Shown here one piece after another: positions 60,671 through 64,000 of a stretch of DNA of 64,000 bases. Every line of letters begins with the position of its first letter. The first letter of the stretch is position 1. Both the position numbers and the translations under genes were made by a program. The notes beneath the pieces were generated by a model. It worked only from the letters and a program-made list of their open reading frames with translations. It did not search any database and was not told the origin of the DNA. Source of the stretch: an uncultured Pelagibacteraceae bacterium (GTDB taxonomy: Bacteria > Pseudomonadota > Alphaproteobacteria > Pelagibacterales > Pelagibacteraceae); contig CACOPB010000003.1 in assembly GCA_902628965.1 (NCBI GenBank), forward strand, positions 54,673 to 118,672, read 5' to 3'.

Positions 60671-61444
60671 TTATAAGTATGGGGGCTTAGAATAACTTTT
60701 AGCAGATTCTGTAAAGATTTCATAACCATTTTCAGTAATTCCTAACGTATGTTCAAATTGTGCAGATAAAGATTTATCTTTTGTAACAGCTGTCCAACCA
60801 TCGTTCAATATTTTAACGTCGTATTTACCTGCATTTATCATTGGTTCTATAGTAAATGTCATACCAGGTCTTAATTCCATGCCTGTATTTTTTTTACCGT
60901 AATGTAAAATATTTGGTGGTTCATGAAATGTTGTACTTATTCCGTGACCACAAAAATCTCTGACGACTGAAAATCCTTTTTCTTCAACAAAGGATTGTAT
61001 TTCATAACCAATATCTCCTAATTTAATTCCAGGTTTTAATATTTTAATAGCTCTCATCATAGATTCGTAAGTGGCATCTATAAGATTGTTTAACTTAACT
61101 GAAGTTTTTCCAATGCAAAACATTCTGCTTGTATCACCGTAATGCTCATCAACAATTGCTGTCACATCTATATTTACTGCATCACCTTCTTGTAAAATTC
61201 TTTCAGAGGGTATTCCATGACATATAACATGATTCAAAGACGTGCATAACGATTTTGTAAAGCCTCTATAATATAGCGGGGCTGAGTAGCCACCATTGTC
61301 TCTAATAAATTCATATCCTAGTTTATCAATATGGTCAGTGGAGACGCCTTCTTTAATATTTTCAGTTAACATATCTAAAGTTCGTGCAGCTAGATTTCCT
61401 GCAACTCTCATTTTTTCAAATTTCTCTTTATAATCAGTCATCAA
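60671..61444 (-). CDS. map: methionine aminopeptidase type I
   Basis: TSLNHVICHGIP, VNIDVTAIVDEHYGDTSRMF, GHGISTTFHEPPNI, GMTFTIEPMI. Confidence 0.95.
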   Translation of the reverse strand: MMTDYKEKFEKMRVAGNLAARTLDMLTENIKEGVSTDHIDKLGYEFIRDNGGYSAPLYYRGFTKSLCTSLNHVICHGIPSERILQEGDAVNIDVTAIVDEHYGDTSRMFCIGKTSVKLNNLIDATYESMMRAIKILKPGIKLGDIGYEIQSFVEEKGFSVVRDFCGHGISTTFHEPPNILHYGKKNTGMELRPGMTFTIEPMINAGKYDVKILNDGWTAVTKDKSLSAQFEHTLGITENGYEIFTESAKSYSKPPYL

Positions 61445-62168
61445 TAATTTTTAATTTCTTATCTATAAAAATTTTTTTAGAACTTATGTCACATCTATAA
61501 GCTAAAAAATTAACACCAGCTTTTTTAGCTATTAAATAAGTCTTATAATATTCTTCGTCTATATCTTTAGCTATTTTAAAATTTTTCATATTCTGGATTT
61601 GAACTAAAAATATTAAGTATGTCTTATAACTTTTTTTTATGGCATCAATAAGGGTTAATAAATGCTTAATTCCTCTTGCTGTTGGCGCATCTGGAAATTC
61701 TGCCGTATCTTTATTTCTAAATAATGTAACATTTTTCACCTCAACAAAGGTTTTTTGTGTCTTTTTTTCTAATAAAAAATCAAATCTAGTTTCCTTATTA
61801 AAAAAAACCTCCGCTTTTATAGAATCATTATTTTTTAGTTCATTTATAAGATTGTTGTTGAGCCCATGCTCAACTATTCTATTTGCCATGTGAGTATTTA
61901 CCCCTACTAGATTCTTTCTAGATTTAATAATTTCTAATCCATATTTGAGCTTTCGTTTTGGATCATTATTAGGAAGCAAATAAACTTCATTACCTTCATC
62001 TAACAAACCTTTCATTGAACCTGTGTTAGGACAGTGAGCTGTGACAATTTCTTTGCCTATATTAACGTCAGTAAAAAACCTTTTATAACGTTTGATTAGT
62101 TTGCCTTTTATTAAAGACTTGGTAAATTCCATTACTAAATTATATATTTCATATGAATAAAAAAGCAA
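61434..62168 (-). CDS. sfsA: SfsA family DNA/RNA nuclease-like protein
   Basis: LIKGKLIKRYKRFF, AHCPNTGSMKGL, FVEVKNVTL, FPDAPTARGIKHL; likely start at MEFTKSL (62132). Confidence 0.9.
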   Translation of the reverse strand: MLFYSYEIYNLVMEFTKSLIKGKLIKRYKRFFTDVNIGKEIVTAHCPNTGSMKGLLDEGNEVYLLPNNDPKRKLKYGLEIIKSRKNLVGVNTHMANRIVEHGLNNNLINELKNNDSIKAEVFFNKETRFDFLLEKKTQKTFVEVKNVTLFRNKDTAEFPDAPTARGIKHLLTLIDAIKKSYKTYLIFLVQIQNMKNFKIAKDIDEEYYKTYLIAKKAGVNFLAYRCDISSKKIFIDKKLKIIDD

Positions 62169-62902
62169 AAGTTAATGCAGCAATTTTAATTATTGGTAAT
62201 GAAATTTTGTCTGGTAGGACACAAGACACAAATACTTCCACTATAGCCACTTGGCTAAATTCAATAGGGGTAAGTGTTGCTGAGGTTAGAGTAATCCCTG
62301 ATGTTGAAGAAACAATTGTAGATACCTTAAATTTTCTTAGGTCAACATTTGATTATGTATTTACAACTGGAGGTATAGGCCCCACACATGACGATATTAC
62401 TGCTCAATCAGTTTCTAAGGCTTTTGGAATTAAATATGAGGCTCATAAAGAAGCATTTAAAATTTTAGAAGATTATTATGAACCAGGCAAATTTAATGAT
62501 GGTAGACAAAAGATGGCCTGGATGCCAGAAAATGCAAATTTAATTTTAAATCCAACAAGTGGAGCACCAGGTTTTAATGTTGAGAATGTTTTTTCTTTGC
62601 CAGGGGTCCCTTCAATTTTAAAATCAATGCTAGGTGGTTTAACCAATAGTATTGTAGGTGGTGAGCCTATTAAAAGTCTTACTATCAGTTTGAAAACTGT
62701 TGAAAGTGAAATTGCTAACTCATTAACAAAGGTTCAAAATGACAATCAAGATGTTGAAATAGGTAGTTATCCATTTTTTCATGCAGGTAAATTAGGAGTT
62801 TCAATAGTTATTAGATCTGAAGATCAGAGTAAAATTGATCATTGTAATAATCAAATTTTAAAATTTGTTAATGAAAAAAATATAGAAATTGTAGATCGTT
62901 AA
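62153..62902 (+). CDS. CinA-like molybdopterin-binding domain protein
   Basis: AAILIIGNEILSGRTQDTN, TTGGIGPTHDDIT; lacks the C-terminal deamidase domain. Confidence 0.88.
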   Translation: MNKKAKVNAAILIIGNEILSGRTQDTNTSTIATWLNSIGVSVAEVRVIPDVEETIVDTLNFLRSTFDYVFTTGGIGPTHDDITAQSVSKAFGIKYEAHKEAFKILEDYYEPGKFNDGRQKMAWMPENANLILNPTSGAPGFNVENVFSLPGVPSILKSMLGGLTNSIVGGEPIKSLTISLKTVESEIANSLTKVQNDNQDVEIGSYPFFHAGKLGVSIVIRSEDQSKIDHCNNQILKFVNEKNIEIVDR

Positions 62903-63306
62903 TGTTGTATTTTGCTTATGGTAGTAATCTTCATCATTTTCAAATGAAACGAAGATGTAAAGATAGTATTTTTTTAAAAAAAATAAATTTAAAAAACTTT
63001 AGATTGACTTTTAGAAGCAAGTATAGAGCTGCAGATATCGAGCCTAAAAAAAACTCTATTGTACCGGGAGCTTTATTTGAAATTTCTAAAAGTGATGAGA
63101 AAAAACTAGATGTATATGAAGATTTTCCAATTCTTTATAAAAAACATTACTTTTATTATTATGGGAATAAAGTGATGACTTATACAATGGTTAAAAAAAC
63201 ACCTTTCAAATTTCCTACCGAAAGATACTTAAATATAGTTAAGAGAGGTTATAAAGATTGTAAACTAAATAAAAAATATCTTATGAAAGGTTTGCGTGGC
63301 ACTTGA
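62902..63306 (+). CDS. gamma-glutamylcyclotransferase (GGCT/AIG2-like) protein
   Basis: YFAYGSNLHHFQMKRRC, GALFEISKSDEKKLDVYEDFP. Confidence 0.82.
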   Translation: MLYFAYGSNLHHFQMKRRCKDSIFLKKINLKNFRLTFRSKYRAADIEPKKNSIVPGALFEISKSDEKKLDVYEDFPILYKKHYFYYYGNKVMTYTMVKKTPFKFPTERYLNIVKRGYKDCKLNKKYLMKGLRGT

Positions 63307-63377
63307 TTAAAAATAATTTAATTATTAGACTTGTTCATTTATAAATATTAGCTTAAACACTAATGAAATTCATTAAT

Positions 63378-63463
63378 GCCCTCGTGGTGAAATTGGTAGA
63401 CACAAAGGACTTAAAATCCTTGCCGCTTGCGGAGTGCCAGTTCGAGTCTGGCCGAGGGCACCA
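63378..63463 (+). tRNA. tRNA-Leu (TAA)
   Basis: GCCCTCG...anticodon loop CTTAAAA...variable arm TGCCGCTTGCGG...CGAGGGCACCA; 86 nt with encoded CCA. Confidence 0.95.
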
Positions 63464-63470
63464 CTAGATA

Positions 63471-64000
63471 ATGAGTTTAGATATTAAAAAAGCCATATTA
63501 TTACATCAGCAAGGCCAGTTAAATGAAGCAGAAGAACTGTATTTAAATATTTTATCTAAGTTTCCTGAAGATTCTGGTACACTTCAATTACTTGGAACAT
63601 TATATCTTCAAAAAAATAAAGTTGAGCTATCAAAAGAGTATTTAGAAAAAAGTTTTAATATTGACCCCAATAATTCATCCACTTTAAACAACCTTGGAAA
63701 CTTAGAAAAAAGATTAAAAAATTATGATAAAGCAATGGATTATTTTCAAATAAACATAAATAAGAATAATTTTTTAGGGAGCTGGATAAATAAATCAAAT
63801 ATACATCTCCAATTACAAAAATATCAAGAAGGTTTAGAATTTATTAAAAAAGCAATTAATCAATATCCTGAAAACACTAAACTAAGAAATAACTATGCAG
63901 TTTTTTTATATAATTGTGGCTTTAAGAAAGAATGTTTAGATATTTATAAAGATTTTGATAAAAAGAATATTCATTTTAATGACAGCTACCTAAATTATTC
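63471..64000 (+). CDS. TPR-repeat protein, N-terminal part (runs off window)
   Basis: MSLDIKKAILLHQQGQLNEAEELYLNILSKFPEDSGTLQLLGTLYLQKNKVELSKEYLEKSFNIDPNNSSTLNNLGNLEKRLKNYDKAMDYFQ: 34-residue repeats. Confidence 0.85.
   Translation, partial: MSLDIKKAILLHQQGQLNEAEELYLNILSKFPEDSGTLQLLGTLYLQKNKVELSKEYLEKSFNIDPNNSSTLNNLGNLEKRLKNYDKAMDYFQININKNNFLGSWINKSNIHLQLQKYQEGLEFIKKAINQYPENTKLRNNYAVFLYNCGFKKECLDIYKDFDKKNIHFNDSYLNY

Noticed and set aside
53568-61893. ORFs 53568-53807, 57631-57822, 58824-59168 and 61639-61893
   Set aside because: Shadow frames of trmJ-like, purL/purQ, purC and sfsA genes.
63363-63377. TAATGAAATTCATTA-like palindrome just before tRNA-Leu
   Set aside because: Short AT-rich palindrome; no matching repeat or integrase found, so not called an attachment site.

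Overview
The window is AT-rich, densely packed alphaproteobacterial DNA. Gene content and order strongly suggest a SAR11 / Pelagibacterales-like genome (inferred without database search). It is almost entirely core chromosome, with no CRISPR arrays, transposases, prophage genes or rRNA. Recognisable blocks: (1) a glycine-betaine-type GcvT/FAD dehydrogenase C-terminus; (2) a 1.9-12.1 kb neighbourhood with purine-base salvage (PRTase, guaC, apt), methylthioadenosine recycling (mtnP, mtnA, class II aldolase) and a SpeD-SpeE fusion; (3) a polar amino-acid ABC transporter without its ATPase; (4) a TctCBA tripartite transporter; (5) rpoZ, nrdAB, prpDBC, glmU(C-terminal domain only)-glmS, aroA-II, nadE, cysS, cimA, rpsD; (6) a minus-strand pur operon with bolA/grxD and map/sfsA; (7) tRNA-Met(CAT) and tRNA-Leu(TAA). 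The best non-gene signals are: a second 'AKSVTVE-stop' glmS tail 440 bp after glmS, flanking a one-gene lipoprotein insert; a 21-codon remnant of a DUF1330 gene one gene upstream of the intact copy; strong hairpins at the binding-protein/permease junction of two transport operons, one a terminator that contains the tctB start codon; an orphan minus-strand terminator between two plus-strand genes (candidate sRNA); and predicted leaderless or near-leaderless mRNAs for rpoZ, rpsD and a tRNA-linked PRTase gene.
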